From Myxococcales bacterium (GTDB lineage Bacteria; Myxococcota_A; Polyangia; Polyangiales; Ga0077539): DNA of 64,000 bases. Below the pieces are notes generated by a model. That model did no database searches. It was not told the DNA's origin and saw only the letters and a list, made by a program, of their open reading frames with translations. The stretch is from NCBI GenBank assembly GCA_030652255.1, contig JAUSAZ010000111.1:1-64000 (forward strand), given 5' to 3'. Each line of letters opens with the position of its first letter. The first letter of the stretch is position 1. The position numbers and the translations under genes were made by a program. Of the stretch, positions 51,311 through 60,329 are shown piece by piece.

Positions 51311-53470
51311 GTGAACGACCCGGGACCCCGCGCCCCCACGACCTCGTACGCCCGCACGGCGCTCTCGGTGCTGCTGCTGGCGGTGCTGTACCTGTGGGTG
51401 TTCCCCTTCCACGACGTCGTCCGCAACCCCAACGAGAACGTCCGGGTCTACATGACCGTGGCGATCGTCGACGACCACACCTTCGCCATCAACCGCATCG
51501 AAGGCGCCTGGGGCTACGTCAACGACAAGGCCATCCGCCTGGGGCGCCTCTACAGCTCCAAGGCCCCCGGCACCAGCTACCTGGGCGTGCCCGTCTACTG
51601 GGCCCTCACCCGCCTCACGCACCGCAACTCGCACGTCGTCGCCACCCCCGCGCCCGCCCCCGTCGCCCCGGGGCAGCGCCCTGCCCCGCCCCCGCGGCAG
51701 CCCATCGACCGCGCGCAGGTGATGTACGTCCTGCGGCTCTTCTCGACGGTGTTCCCGGGGCTGCTCTTCGGGTGGTTCTGGCACCGCTTCCTGGCCGCGC
51801 GCACCACCTCCGCCACGGTGCGCGAGGCGGTGTTCTTCAGCACCATGGCGGGCTCGTCGCTCTACGCGTACTCCCTCGTCTTCGTCAGCCACGCGCAGAA
51901 CGCCTACTGCTTCGGCGCCGCCCTCATGGCCCTCGCCACCGTGCGCGAGCGCGACGCCGACGACGTTGCCGCCGGCCAGAGCCCCCGGGTGCGCTTCGGG
52001 TGGATGTTCCTCGCGGGCCTCTTCGGCGCCGGGGCCACGCTCTTCGAGTACCCCGCCGCCATCGCCTCCGCCGCCGTCGCCCTCTGGATCGCCGCCGTCG
52101 CCGCCGAGCGCCGCCGCGCCGCCCTGGGCGTCACCCTCGTCTCCCTCGGCCTCGCCGCCGCGCTCGCGCTCAAGCACCACCCGAAGCCCGCCGCGGCCGC
52201 CGTCGCCGTGGCCCTCGTCGCCTACGCCGTCACCCTCTCCCCGCGCGGGCTCCTTCGCCTCGTGGGCGCCGGGCTCGGCGGCGCCATCCCCACCGGGCTG
52301 GTGCTCTTCTTCCACCACCGCTGCTTCGGCAGCGCCTTCAAGCCCGGGTACAGCTTCCTCGAGAACCCGACCTTCCGCGAGGAGACCAACCAGGGCTTCT
52401 TCGGCGCGACGCAGTTCTCCTGGGAGGCCGCCCTGCGCCTCTGGCTCGACCCGGCCTTCGGGCTCATCCCCTCCACCCCGGTGCTGCTGCTCTCCCTCGT
52501 CGGCCTCGGCGCGTACCTCGCGCCCGAGCTGCCCGACGACCGCCGCCCGCTCTCCCGCCGCAACGTCCTCGGCGCGTGCTTCGTCGCCGCCGCCCTCTTC
52601 GCCGCGGTCAAGCTCACCCTGGCCCTCAAGGCCCACGCGCTGCCCGACCTGCACGCCCGCTCGGGTCCGTGGGTGGCCGCGCTCGCGGTGGCCCTCATCG
52701 CGCTGGCCATGGTGCGCTGCCCTCGGCCCCCGAAGGCCGACCGCGCCATGGGCGCCACCATCGCCCTCACCCTCATCGGGATGACCCACCTCATCGGCAT
52801 GATGAACAACTGGCGCGGCGGATGGCAGGTCGGCCCGCGCTACCTCGTCACCGTCGTCCCCGCGCTCGGGCTGCTCGCCCTCTCCGGCGCCGAGTCGCTG
52901 CTCATGTCCGCGCGCCGCACCGGCAACGACGCCCTGCGGGTGACCGTCACCGCCTTCGCCGCGGGCGCCACCCTCGCCGGGCTGCTGCTCACCGGCACCG
53001 CCTCGGCGTGGTTTCCGCACATCCCCACGGAGTACGCCGCGCCCTTCTTCGAGATGATGGTCCCGCTCATCCGGGACGGCTTCGTGCCGCACAACGTGGG
53101 CCTGGAGCTCGGCAGCCGCGGGCTGCGCTCGATGGGGCCCTTCTTCGCAGCGGCCGCGGGCATCGCGCTGCTGGTGATGCGCGGCGACCGGCGCCGGCCG
53201 CTCGTGATGGTGGCCCACGGCCTCGGCGCGGCGGCCTTCACGGTGCTCATGCTCCTGCCCTCGGCGCTGGCCTTTCGCCCCGAGAGCGCCGCGGTCACCC
53301 GCTACGTGAAGAGCGCCTTCGAGCCCCACCCCGCCGACGCCGCGCCCCCCACCGCCCCACCGGTCGAGAGCCCCGCGCAGGCCTCCGGGCGCGCGCGGCG
53401 GCTCGCCGAGGCCGGACAGACGCAGGCGGCGCTCGACGCGTGGTTGCGCGCCATCCGCGACGGGCGATGA
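51311..53470 (+). CDS. GT-C-like multi-pass membrane protein (third copy)
   Basis: This 719-aa protein has about twelve helices. RLYSSKAPGTSYLGVPVYW near residue 80 and NWRGGWQVGPRYLVTVVPALGLLAL near 500 recall membrane mannosyl-/glycosyltransferase-like proteins, in which a conserved Lys-Ala-Pro-Gly segment follows the first loop. The first loop includes VDDHTFAINR, an acidic pair. The C-terminal 60 residues are soluble and contain a TPR-like ARRLAEAGQTQAALDAWLRAIRD. The start is GTG 51311, 117 bp from the divergent M48 gene. It ends 13 bp before the kinase gene. Confidence 0.65.
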   Translation: MNDPGPRAPTTSYARTALSVLLLAVLYLWVFPFHDVVRNPNENVRVYMTVAIVDDHTFAINRIEGAWGYVNDKAIRLGRLYSSKAPGTSYLGVPVYWALTRLTHRNSHVVATPAPAPVAPGQRPAPPPRQPIDRAQVMYVLRLFSTVFPGLLFGWFWHRFLAARTTSATVREAVFFSTMAGSSLYAYSLVFVSHAQNAYCFGAALMALATVRERDADDVAAGQSPRVRFGWMFLAGLFGAGATLFEYPAAIASAAVALWIAAVAAERRRAALGVTLVSLGLAAALALKHHPKPAAAAVAVALVAYAVTLSPRGLLRLVGAGLGGAIPTGLVLFFHHRCFGSAFKPGYSFLENPTFREETNQGFFGATQFSWEAALRLWLDPAFGLIPSTPVLLLSLVGLGAYLAPELPDDRRPLSRRNVLGACFVAAALFAAVKLTLALKAHALPDLHARSGPWVAALAVALIALAMVRCPRPPKADRAMGATIALTLIGMTHLIGMMNNWRGGWQVGPRYLVTVVPALGLLALSGAESLLMSARRTGNDALRVTVTAFAAGATLAGLLLTGTASAWFPHIPTEYAAPFFEMMVPLIRDGFVPHNVGLELGSRGLRSMGPFFAAAAGIALLVMRGDRRRPLVMVAHGLGAAAFTVLMLLPSALAFRPESAAVTRYVKSAFEPHPADAAPPTAPPVESPAQASGRARRLAEAGQTQAALDAWLRAIRDGR

Positions 53471-53483
53471 TGCGGGCCCGACG

Positions 53484-55298
53484 ATGCTAGGCCGACTCTC
53501 GCTCAACCCCGGAAGCCTCTTCGCGGGGCAGTTTCGCGTCATCCAGCCCATCGCCGCGGGCGGCATGGGCACCGTGTACCTGGTCGAGCAGCTCGGCACC
53601 GGGCAGCAGCGCGCGCTCAAGATCATGAACGGCGACCTGGTCGACGACCCGCGGTCGCGCGAGCGCTTCACCCGCGAGGCGCAGCTCGCCGCGATGATCG
53701 AGAGCGAGCACGTCGCGCAGGTGCTCGCGGCGGGCATCGACCCGGAGCACAACACCCCGTGGATGCTCCTCGAGCTGCTCCGCGGGGAGGACCTCTCCAA
53801 GCTCCTCGAGCGCCGCGGGCGCCTGCCCCTCGGCGAGGTGCGCGACCTGCTGAAGCAGCTCGGCCACGCGCTCTCCGCCGCGCACCGGCAGGGCATCGTG
53901 CACCGCGACCTGAAGCCAGAGAACATCTACGTCGCGGAGTCGCGCCGGAGCGACGCGGCCTTCACCGTCAAGGTGCTCGATTTCGGCATCGCCAAGTGGC
54001 TCCAGGAGAACGTGCCCTCCCGCACCACCTCGGTGATGGGCTCGCCGCTGTGGATGGCGCCGGAGCAGTTCGACACCACGCTGCTGGTGTCGCCCGCGAC
54101 GGACATCTGGGCGCTCGGTCTCGTCACCTTCACGATGCTGACCGGGGTGTCGTACTGGAAGGCCGCGCAGGGCCCGTCGATCACCCTCGCCGCGCTCATC
54201 GCGGAGATCTCCATGGGGCAGCTGGTGCCCGCGACACAGCGAGCGGCCGAGGCGGGGCGCGACGGGCTGCTGCCCTCAGGCTTCGACGCGTGGTTCGCGC
54301 GGTGCGTGGCGCGCGACCCGAAGCAGCGCTTCCCCGACGCGACGCAGGCGCACACGGCGCTGGAGGCGGTGTTCCTCTCGACCACGCTCCCGGCGCGGGG
54401 GTCGGTGCCGCCCACGGTGGCCATCCCCGCGATGCCGGTGCCCCTCCCGCTGCCCCTGGTCGAGCCGATGATCCCTTCGGGGCCGGAGTCGACCGTCGCG
54501 TGGTCGGCGACCGGGGCGTCCAACGGCACCGCGATGATGCCGGTGATGGGCGCCGGGGTTCCGCCGTGGATGATCAACGGCGGTCCCGCGCCGCTCGCGC
54601 CCCCTACCCCTCGGCAGAAGTCCGCCGGAGCGGCGCTCTTCGTGGGCCTCGGGGTGTTCGTGGTCGCGGCCGGGGCGGTGGCGGGCGTCGCGTGGTGGAG
54701 CTCGCAGTGCGACGCGGGCTACCAGGACAGCCACGGTCACTGCTGTCGCACCGACGCGAGCTGGGACGAGTCCCGCCGGGCCTGCGTCGCCAACGCGACC
54801 CCGGTGGTGACCACCGCGCCCCCGCCTGTGGCCCCGCCGCCGGTGGTCGCGCCCCCGCCCGTGGCCCCGCCGGCTCCGCCTCAGGTCACGATGGAACCGA
54901 TTCCGCCGCCGACCACGGCGCCTGCGTCCGCCCCCGACCTCACGCCGACGCCGCCGGTGCCCGCGCCGCAGCTCCCTCCCTGCGTCGGCGCCTGGGCCGG
55001 GCGCATCTCCGAGAACACCGGCGCCTATGGATCGCTGCGGGTGTCGATCCGCGGCACGGGCGACGCCTGCGGCGAGTGGCGCGAGGTGTGGGAGAACAGC
55101 GGCTCGACCTGCGTCTACCGCTTCGTCGGGTGCCGCTTCGCCGGGGCCATCGTGCGGGGCACCGGCGTCAGCAGCACGCCGCGATGCACGCCCCGGGTCA
55201 ACGCAATGGTGCGGTGCACCAGCGACCGCATGGCCTTCCGCGAGAGCACCAGCAACGGCGTGGTCGACACGTCCACCCTGCGCCGCGTCGGCCAGTAG
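53484..55298 (+). CDS. Transmembrane Ser/Thr protein kinase
   Basis: This 604-aa Hanks-type kinase has GGMGTVYLVE (Gly loop, about residue 26), ALKIMN (ATP Lys, about 45), HRDLKPEN (catalytic loop, about 139) and LDFGIAK (about 167), so it is fully equipped for catalysis. A Pro-rich segment leads to one membrane helix (AALFVGLGVFVVAAGAVAGVAWW, about 385-407). The external part starts Cys-rich (CDAGYQDSHGHCC), goes through a long Pro/Val repeat, and ends in a small domain with several cysteines (CVGAWAGRISENTG to the end). Phosphothreonine products would suit the FHA proteins in this window. Confidence 0.9.
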   Translation: MLGRLSLNPGSLFAGQFRVIQPIAAGGMGTVYLVEQLGTGQQRALKIMNGDLVDDPRSRERFTREAQLAAMIESEHVAQVLAAGIDPEHNTPWMLLELLRGEDLSKLLERRGRLPLGEVRDLLKQLGHALSAAHRQGIVHRDLKPENIYVAESRRSDAAFTVKVLDFGIAKWLQENVPSRTTSVMGSPLWMAPEQFDTTLLVSPATDIWALGLVTFTMLTGVSYWKAAQGPSITLAALIAEISMGQLVPATQRAAEAGRDGLLPSGFDAWFARCVARDPKQRFPDATQAHTALEAVFLSTTLPARGSVPPTVAIPAMPVPLPLPLVEPMIPSGPESTVAWSATGASNGTAMMPVMGAGVPPWMINGGPAPLAPPTPRQKSAGAALFVGLGVFVVAAGAVAGVAWWSSQCDAGYQDSHGHCCRTDASWDESRRACVANATPVVTTAPPPVAPPPVVAPPPVAPPAPPQVTMEPIPPPTTAPASAPDLTPTPPVPAPQLPPCVGAWAGRISENTGAYGSLRVSIRGTGDACGEWREVWENSGSTCVYRFVGCRFAGAIVRGTGVSSTPRCTPRVNAMVRCTSDRMAFRESTSNGVVDTSTLRRVGQ

Positions 55299-55315
55299 CC
55301 ACCGCAGCGCGGCGG

Positions 55316-55750
55316 TCAGTGCACCGTGAGCACGGGCACCGGCGACAGGCGCACCACGCGCTCGGCGATGCTGCCCATGAGCGCGCGGCGGATGCCCGTG
55401 CGGCCGTGGGTGCCCACCACCACGAGGTCGGCGCCGACCTTGTCGATGAGCTCGATGAGGCGGTCCCACGCGACGCCGCTGCACAGCGTGGCCGCGACGT
55501 CGACGTCGCCCGCGCGCAGGCCCTCGACCAGCTCGTCAAGCTGCGCCCGCGCGCCCTGCTCGATGGGGGTGATCCAGTCGACCGAAGGCCCCGCGATGGG
55601 CCCGCCCACGATCAGCGGCACCTCCCAGACGTGCACGATGTGCAGCTTCGCCTCGTAGCGCCGCGCGACGTCGATGGCCCGCTCGACCGCGCGGCTCGCA
55701 GGCTCGCTGAAGTCGGTGCCCACGAGCACCTTCGTAAATGGATGGATCAT
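55316..55750 (-). CDS. Universal stress protein A family
   Basis: This 144-aa single-domain Usp has KVLVGTDFSEPASRAVERAIDVA at the start and the ATP-binding loop GTHGRTGIRRALMGSIAERVV (G-2x-G-9x-G-S) near the end. ATP binding is therefore likely. ATG 55750 was chosen over a longer frame; AGGGACGG lies upstream. It converges with the kinase gene and lies downstream of the nitrate-reductase-type operon after a 147-bp gap (55751-55897). Confidence 0.9.
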   Translation of the reverse strand: MIHPFTKVLVGTDFSEPASRAVERAIDVARRYEAKLHIVHVWEVPLIVGGPIAGPSVDWITPIEQGARAQLDELVEGLRAGDVDVAATLCSGVAWDRLIELIDKVGADLVVVGTHGRTGIRRALMGSIAERVVRLSPVPVLTVH

Positions 55751-55897
55751 TGGAGCAACCGTCCCTTCTCTCGAATCCCAGGGTGAACCCGTCGGCAGCA
55801 ACCGACATGCCGCGCGTGCGTGGTCGCCACGCGGGTTGCAGCGATCATGCACCCACTGCGCGCGCGTGCGCAGGGCGTGCGCGACGGGGCGCGGCGG

Positions 55898-56818
55898 TCA
55901 GAAGACGATGGGGAGGTCGAGGTGCAGGATGCGATACGCGTCGGTGTCCATCGGTCCGCCGAGGGGGAGTCCGAAGGAGATGCCCGGTCGGGCGAGGACG
56001 GTGTCCGAGAGCGGCAGGTTGGCGCGGACGCCGAGCTCGATGGTCGCCTGCCCGCGGGGTTTGCCCGCTGGGGCCGTGGCGCTCGGGTCGAGCGAGGGGT
56101 TGTGCAGCCAGTGCTGGTAGTGGAACTCCGCGCTCGCGGTGAGCCACGGGAGCACCAGGTACCCGAGGTGGAGCCCGGCGGTGAAGTTGGTGCGCATCGC
56201 GTCGGCGTCGCGGGACTCACCGCGGACGCGGATGAGCTGCAGCACCGTCACCTCGGCCTGGGCGGTGAGGCCGTAGCGGATGAAGGCGGCCCCGACGCCC
56301 GCGGTGGGCGTGAGGTAGTTCACGGCGAAGAGGGCGTTGTCCATGGCCGAGCGCGCGGGGATGCCCGAGCGCACCGTGCGCAGCGAGTTGGGGTCGGCGC
56401 TGTCGCCGCCGCCGCCGCCCACCGGGAGGGCGACGCCCGCGAAGACGGTGAGCCGCCAGCCCGGGGCCACGAGCGGGGTGTAGAGCCCGAACACGATGGG
56501 GTTGCTCACCACCGTGGCCGCTGCGCCCGTCGCCGGGGTCTGGTGCACCACCCCCGCGCGGCCGTAGAGCCCGAGCGTCCCGGGTACGAACGCGTAGCCC
56601 CCGGTGAGCAGCGTCACGGCGGTGAAGCCCGGCGTCGAGAAGGCCATCGACGAGTCCAGGCGGGCGAGCGTCGGGGCGACCGCGGGCCGCATGGTCCAGG
56701 GGAGCGAGTACTGGGCGCGGGCGCGGGCAGGCGACACCGCGGGCTGGGCGAACGCACCCGTCGCGTGGGCCAGCACGATGGCGGCCGCCACGCCTCCAAG
56801 GCCTCGATGGGTCTTCAT
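55898..56818 (-). CDS. Outer-membrane-type beta-barrel protein (transporter-like)
   Basis: This 306-aa exported protein has a signal peptide (VAAAIVLAHATGAFAQ). Many amphipathic strands with aromatic ends follow (GYAFVPGTLGLYGRAGVV, WRLTVFAGVALPVGG, LTASAEFHYQHWLH), and it ends DLPIVF. The terminal Phe and strand pattern fit an outer-membrane barrel of the transporter/MetA-like type. It begins 21 bp after the 104-aa gene and is the last gene of the Nap-type operon. It may move a substrate of that pathway, which is inference. Confidence 0.72.
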   Translation of the reverse strand: MKTHRGLGGVAAAIVLAHATGAFAQPAVSPARARAQYSLPWTMRPAVAPTLARLDSSMAFSTPGFTAVTLLTGGYAFVPGTLGLYGRAGVVHQTPATGAAATVVSNPIVFGLYTPLVAPGWRLTVFAGVALPVGGGGGDSADPNSLRTVRSGIPARSAMDNALFAVNYLTPTAGVGAAFIRYGLTAQAEVTVLQLIRVRGESRDADAMRTNFTAGLHLGYLVLPWLTASAEFHYQHWLHNPSLDPSATAPAGKPRGQATIELGVRANLPLSDTVLARPGISFGLPLGGPMDTDAYRILHLDLPIVF

Positions 56819-56839
56819 GGGATTCCTCTCGGATCTCGG

Positions 56840-57154
56840 TCAGTCATTCGTCGCGAAGCGCTGCGCGATGCGCACGAGGCGCGTGCCCGCGGGCGTGCGC
56901 ATCAGCGTGTCCCACCACTCGACACCCTGGTGCCGGTAGCGGAGCTGCATCCCCCGCGCAGCGCCCGCGCGCCACGCCGTGAGGGCCTCGGCCAGGGTCA
57001 GCGGACGGTCGTCCACCATCTGCGTCGCGGCGCCCTTGAGGGTCACGCCCAGCAGGTCGGTGAGGGCCTCGATGTCCGTCAGCAGGCTGCGCTCGGTCGC
57101 CGGGTCGAGCAGGGCCTCGTGCACGTCGGGCAGCGCGATGGGCTCCTCGCTCAC
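56840..57154 (-). CDS. 104-aa protein of the Nap-type operon
   Basis: The protein is small, helical and cytoplasmic (no signal peptide): LTDIEALTDLLGVTLKGAATQMVDDRPLTLAEALTAWR, then RYRHQGVEWWDTLMRTPAGTRLVRIAQRF. The family is not recognised. GTG 57154 overlaps the stop of the tetraheme cytochrome gene (GTGA), so it is translationally coupled. A maturation or accessory role in the operon is inferred from position only. Confidence 0.7.
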   Translation of the reverse strand: MSEEPIALPDVHEALLDPATERSLLTDIEALTDLLGVTLKGAATQMVDDRPLTLAEALTAWRAGAARGMQLRYRHQGVEWWDTLMRTPAGTRLVRIAQRFATND

Positions 57155-57900
57155 GGCGTCACCGCGGCCATCGGGCGCTGGTCGAGCGCCGCCGAGGGGG
57201 CGTGGCACTGCGTGCAGCTCTCCCGCCACGGGTGGGTGCTGCGAATCCCCTGCGAGAGCACGCCGTGGCAGCTCTCGCAGCGCCCGCGCATCACCGTCGC
57301 GTGGGGGATGGTCGGCGGCGCCACGAGCCACGCCCGCTCGCCCCGCAGCGGCGGCTGCAGGCCCGAGAAGCTGTTGTCGCTGGGAGGACCTCCCGCGATG
57401 GGCTCCCCCGGCATCGGCGCCTCGGACACCACGTGGCACTGGAGGCAGCTCCCGAGCTCGCCGTGCGGCATCGCGGGGGCGACGCGGCCGGCGACGTCGA
57501 CGCCGTCCCGGTGGCAGGTGAGGCAGGCGGGGAAGTCCCCCTGCGCGACCGGGTGCGGCACCGTCGGGGGCGCGCCGTCGTAGGCCCGGCGCAGGGCGCG
57601 GCGGGCGAGCGCGGCGGCGCGCTGGGCGTCGTCGGTGGGGGGCACCGGGTCGAGCACGCCGGGCCGCTGCGCGGTCATGGCCGCGAGGTTGGACGCGTGG
57701 CGCAGACGGTTGGGGTGCCGTCGCTCTCGCTCCTGGGCGTAGGTGGGCACCCTGCCCTCGAGCGGGCGGGACACATACGAGGCCCACGAGCGCGCGCGGC
57801 GGGGGCGCTCGGCGAGCCCGGAGAAGAAGCCCGCGAGGGCGGTGGCCGAGGCGGCGGCCGCGATCACCAGCGTGAGGCGTCGACGGAGCAGCGGGTCCAT
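57151..57900 (-). CDS. Tetraheme NapB-like cytochrome c
   Basis: The 249-aa periplasmic cytochrome has an N-terminal signal/anchor (LTLVIAAAASATALAGFF). Four CxxCH sites are present: CLTCH (about 125), CLQCH (about 150), CESCH (about 205) and CTQCH (about 228). Segments such as PPTVPHPVAQGDFPACLTCH and NSFSGLQPPL, followed by PPTIPHATVMRGRCESCHG, resemble NapB-type electron donors of NapA, but ordinary NapB has two hemes. ATG 57900 is 5 bp after the NapA stop. It likely passes electrons to NapA. Confidence 0.82.
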   Translation of the reverse strand: MDPLLRRRLTLVIAAAASATALAGFFSGLAERPRRARSWASYVSRPLEGRVPTYAQERERRHPNRLRHASNLAAMTAQRPGVLDPVPPTDDAQRAAALARRALRRAYDGAPPTVPHPVAQGDFPACLTCHRDGVDVAGRVAPAMPHGELGSCLQCHVVSEAPMPGEPIAGGPPSDNSFSGLQPPLRGERAWLVAPPTIPHATVMRGRCESCHGVLSQGIRSTHPWRESCTQCHAPSAALDQRPMAAVTP

Positions 57901-57905
57901 AGGGG

Positions 57906-60329
57906 TCACCGCCGCTCGGGGTCGGCGGCGGGCCGGATACGCGCCGCGCACTTCTTGTAGTCGGGCTGCTTGGAGATGGGGTCGTGGGCCTCCAGGGTGA
58001 GCTCGTTGATGGGCACCCGCTCGTCGAAGAAGGGGACGAACACGCTGCCGGGGGGCGGGGCGCCGCGGCCCTCGATCCAGACCGGGAGGGTGATCGCGCC
58101 GCGGCGGGTCTCGAGCACCACGCGCTGGCCGTCCTGGAGGCGAAGGCGCTGGGCGTCCTCGCGGTTCATCTCCAGGTAGGCCTGTGGCATCGCGCGGCGC
58201 AGCTGCGGCACGCGCATGGTCATCGAGCCGGTGTGCCAGTGTTCCAGCACGCGCCCGGTGCAGAGCCAGAAGGGGTACTCCGCGTCCGGCGACTCGGGCG
58301 GGGGCTCATAGTCGTGGAACCAGATCAGCGCCTTATCGTCGCGCGTGACCGAGTGATAGAACTGCACGCCCCGCCCGGCGGCGACGAAGGGGTCCTCGCC
58401 CTCGACGAAGCGGTAGCGGGTCTCGCGCCAGGCGCCCGCGCGGTCCTGCACCACGGGCCAGCGCAGCCCCCGGTGGCGCACGTACTCGCCGTAGGGCGCG
58501 AGGTTCTTGTGCTTGATGCTGGTGAAGCGCCGGTAGTCCTCGAAGAGCTTCTCGTCGACGTTGACGTCGTGGAAGTGGGCCCAGTCCCAGGCGGGCACCT
58601 CGGTGCCGTCCGGGCGGGTCATCGCGAAGAGGAAGCGCCCGTCGCGGTCGCGCATCCCGGGGTGCCCGAGCTCGAAGAGCCGGTGCGCGACGGCGAGGGT
58701 CTGCCACACGTCGGGGCGCGCCTCGCCCGGCGGGTCGACCATCTTGAACCACTGCTGCGTGCGGCGCTCCGAGTTGCCGGTCATGCCGTTCTTCTCGACC
58801 CACATCGCGCTCGGCAGGATGAGGTCGGCGTCGCGCGTCGTGGCCGTCGGGTACACGTCCGACACGATCAGGAACTTGTCCGGCAGCGCGCGGCTCGGCT
58901 TGAACAGCTTGTTCACGTTGGGCAGCGACTGCCCCGGGTTGGTGACCTGCACCCAGATGGTCGAGATGTCCCCGCCCTCCGCCGCGGCGGTCGAGAAGCG
59001 GCGCCAGAGCTCGACGGCGTGGTGGCCGGGCGTGCCGCTGATGCGCCCCGGCGGGAGGTGCCAGAGCTCCTCGGCCTCGTGGCGGTGCTCGGCGTTGGTC
59101 ACCACCAGGCCGCCGGGGAGCCCGTTGGCCGTGGTGCCGACCTCGCGCACGGTGCCGCAGGCCGAGGGCTGCCCCGTCAGGCTCTGCGGCCCGTCGCCGG
59201 GTCGTCCCCAGTGGCCCGACAGCAGGTGGACGCCGTGCACCATGCGGTTGATGGCCGTGCCGCGGGTGTGCTGGTTCATGCCCATGCACCAGAGCGACAC
59301 GATGCGCTTCGAGCGGTCGGCGAAGAGGTCGGCGAGCATCCGCAGGTCGCGCGCCGGGACGCCCGAGATGCGCTCGGTGTACTCCGGGGTGTAGCGGGCG
59401 ACGCGCTGGCGGTACTGCGCGAAGGTGAGCGGCGCGCCGTTGAGGCTGGGCTGCGCGGTGTCCTGGCGGAAGTTGCAGAAGCGCTCGACGAAGCGCGGGT
59501 CGTGGCGTCCGCTCGCGAGGAGCTGCTGCGCGATGCAGTTGGCGATCGCGAGGTCGGTGTTGGGCTTGAACTGCAGGAAGTGCTGCGCGAAGGCCGTGGT
59601 GCGGGTGCGGCGCGTGCCGATGTCGATGAGGTCGACGCGCTCGCCGCGCGCCCGCCGGTCGACGATGCGCGAGAAGAGCACCGGGTGCATCTCCGCGGGG
59701 TTGTTGCCCCAGAGCACCACGGCGTCGGCGCGGTCGAGGTCGTCGAAGCAGGCCGCGGGCTCGTCGACGCCGTAGGTCGAGAGGAAGCCCGTCACCGCCG
59801 AGGCCATGCAGAGCCGCGCGTTGGGGTCGATGAGGTTGGTGCCGAGGCCCGCCTTCACGAGCTTGAGCGCCGCGAAGCCCTCGGGGATGGTCCACTGCCC
59901 GGAGCCGTACACCGCGAAGCTCGCGGGCCTGGCCATGATGCGCCGGGCGATGATGTCCACGGCCTCCACCCAGGTGATGGGCTCGTGGCGGCCGTTGCGC
60001 TTGAGCATCGGCCGGGTGAGCCGGTCGCTGCCGTAGAGCGCGAGGCCCACGTGGTAGCCCTTCACGCAGAGCAGTCCGCGGTTGACCGGGGCGAGCTGGT
60101 CGCCCGCGATGGCCACCACGCGCCCGCCGCGCACTCCTACCTGGACGTGGCAGCCGGTGCCGCAGAAGCGGCAGGGGGCCTTGTCCCAGCGGACATCGGC
60201 GCCCATGCGCTGCGCGAGCGCCGGGTCGAGCGCGACGGTGGGGCCTGGAGCCTGCGCGAGGGCGACCCGCGAGGCCGCCGCGGTGGCCGCGGTCATCGCG
60301 GTGAACCTCAAGAATTCACGCCGATCCAT
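57906..60329 (-). CDS. napA: Periplasmic nitrate reductase catalytic subunit NapA
   Basis: The 807-aa Mo-bisMGD enzyme reduces nitrate to nitrite. A Tat signal is present (MDRREFLRFTAMTAATAAASRVALA). The [4Fe-4S] motif is CRFCGTGC (about 54), completed by GLLCVKGY. The molybdenum Cys lies in DPNARLCMASAV (about 173). The long molybdopterin domains and a C-terminal MDP-binding part follow (ARRGAITLPVWIEGRGAPPPGSVFVPFF). Length is close to E. coli NapA (828 aa). It overlaps napD by 14 bp. A related formate- or selenate-type substrate cannot be fully excluded. Confidence 0.93.
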   Translation of the reverse strand: MDRREFLRFTAMTAATAAASRVALAQAPGPTVALDPALAQRMGADVRWDKAPCRFCGTGCHVQVGVRGGRVVAIAGDQLAPVNRGLLCVKGYHVGLALYGSDRLTRPMLKRNGRHEPITWVEAVDIIARRIMARPASFAVYGSGQWTIPEGFAALKLVKAGLGTNLIDPNARLCMASAVTGFLSTYGVDEPAACFDDLDRADAVVLWGNNPAEMHPVLFSRIVDRRARGERVDLIDIGTRRTRTTAFAQHFLQFKPNTDLAIANCIAQQLLASGRHDPRFVERFCNFRQDTAQPSLNGAPLTFAQYRQRVARYTPEYTERISGVPARDLRMLADLFADRSKRIVSLWCMGMNQHTRGTAINRMVHGVHLLSGHWGRPGDGPQSLTGQPSACGTVREVGTTANGLPGGLVVTNAEHRHEAEELWHLPPGRISGTPGHHAVELWRRFSTAAAEGGDISTIWVQVTNPGQSLPNVNKLFKPSRALPDKFLIVSDVYPTATTRDADLILPSAMWVEKNGMTGNSERRTQQWFKMVDPPGEARPDVWQTLAVAHRLFELGHPGMRDRDGRFLFAMTRPDGTEVPAWDWAHFHDVNVDEKLFEDYRRFTSIKHKNLAPYGEYVRHRGLRWPVVQDRAGAWRETRYRFVEGEDPFVAAGRGVQFYHSVTRDDKALIWFHDYEPPPESPDAEYPFWLCTGRVLEHWHTGSMTMRVPQLRRAMPQAYLEMNREDAQRLRLQDGQRVVLETRRGAITLPVWIEGRGAPPPGSVFVPFFDERVPINELTLEAHDPISKQPDYKKCAARIRPAADPERR

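Noticed and set aside
51251..53926. 891-aa open frame on the minus strand
   Set aside because: Antisense to the GT-C-like gene and kinase gene; Gly/Glu/Arg-rich shadow sequence.
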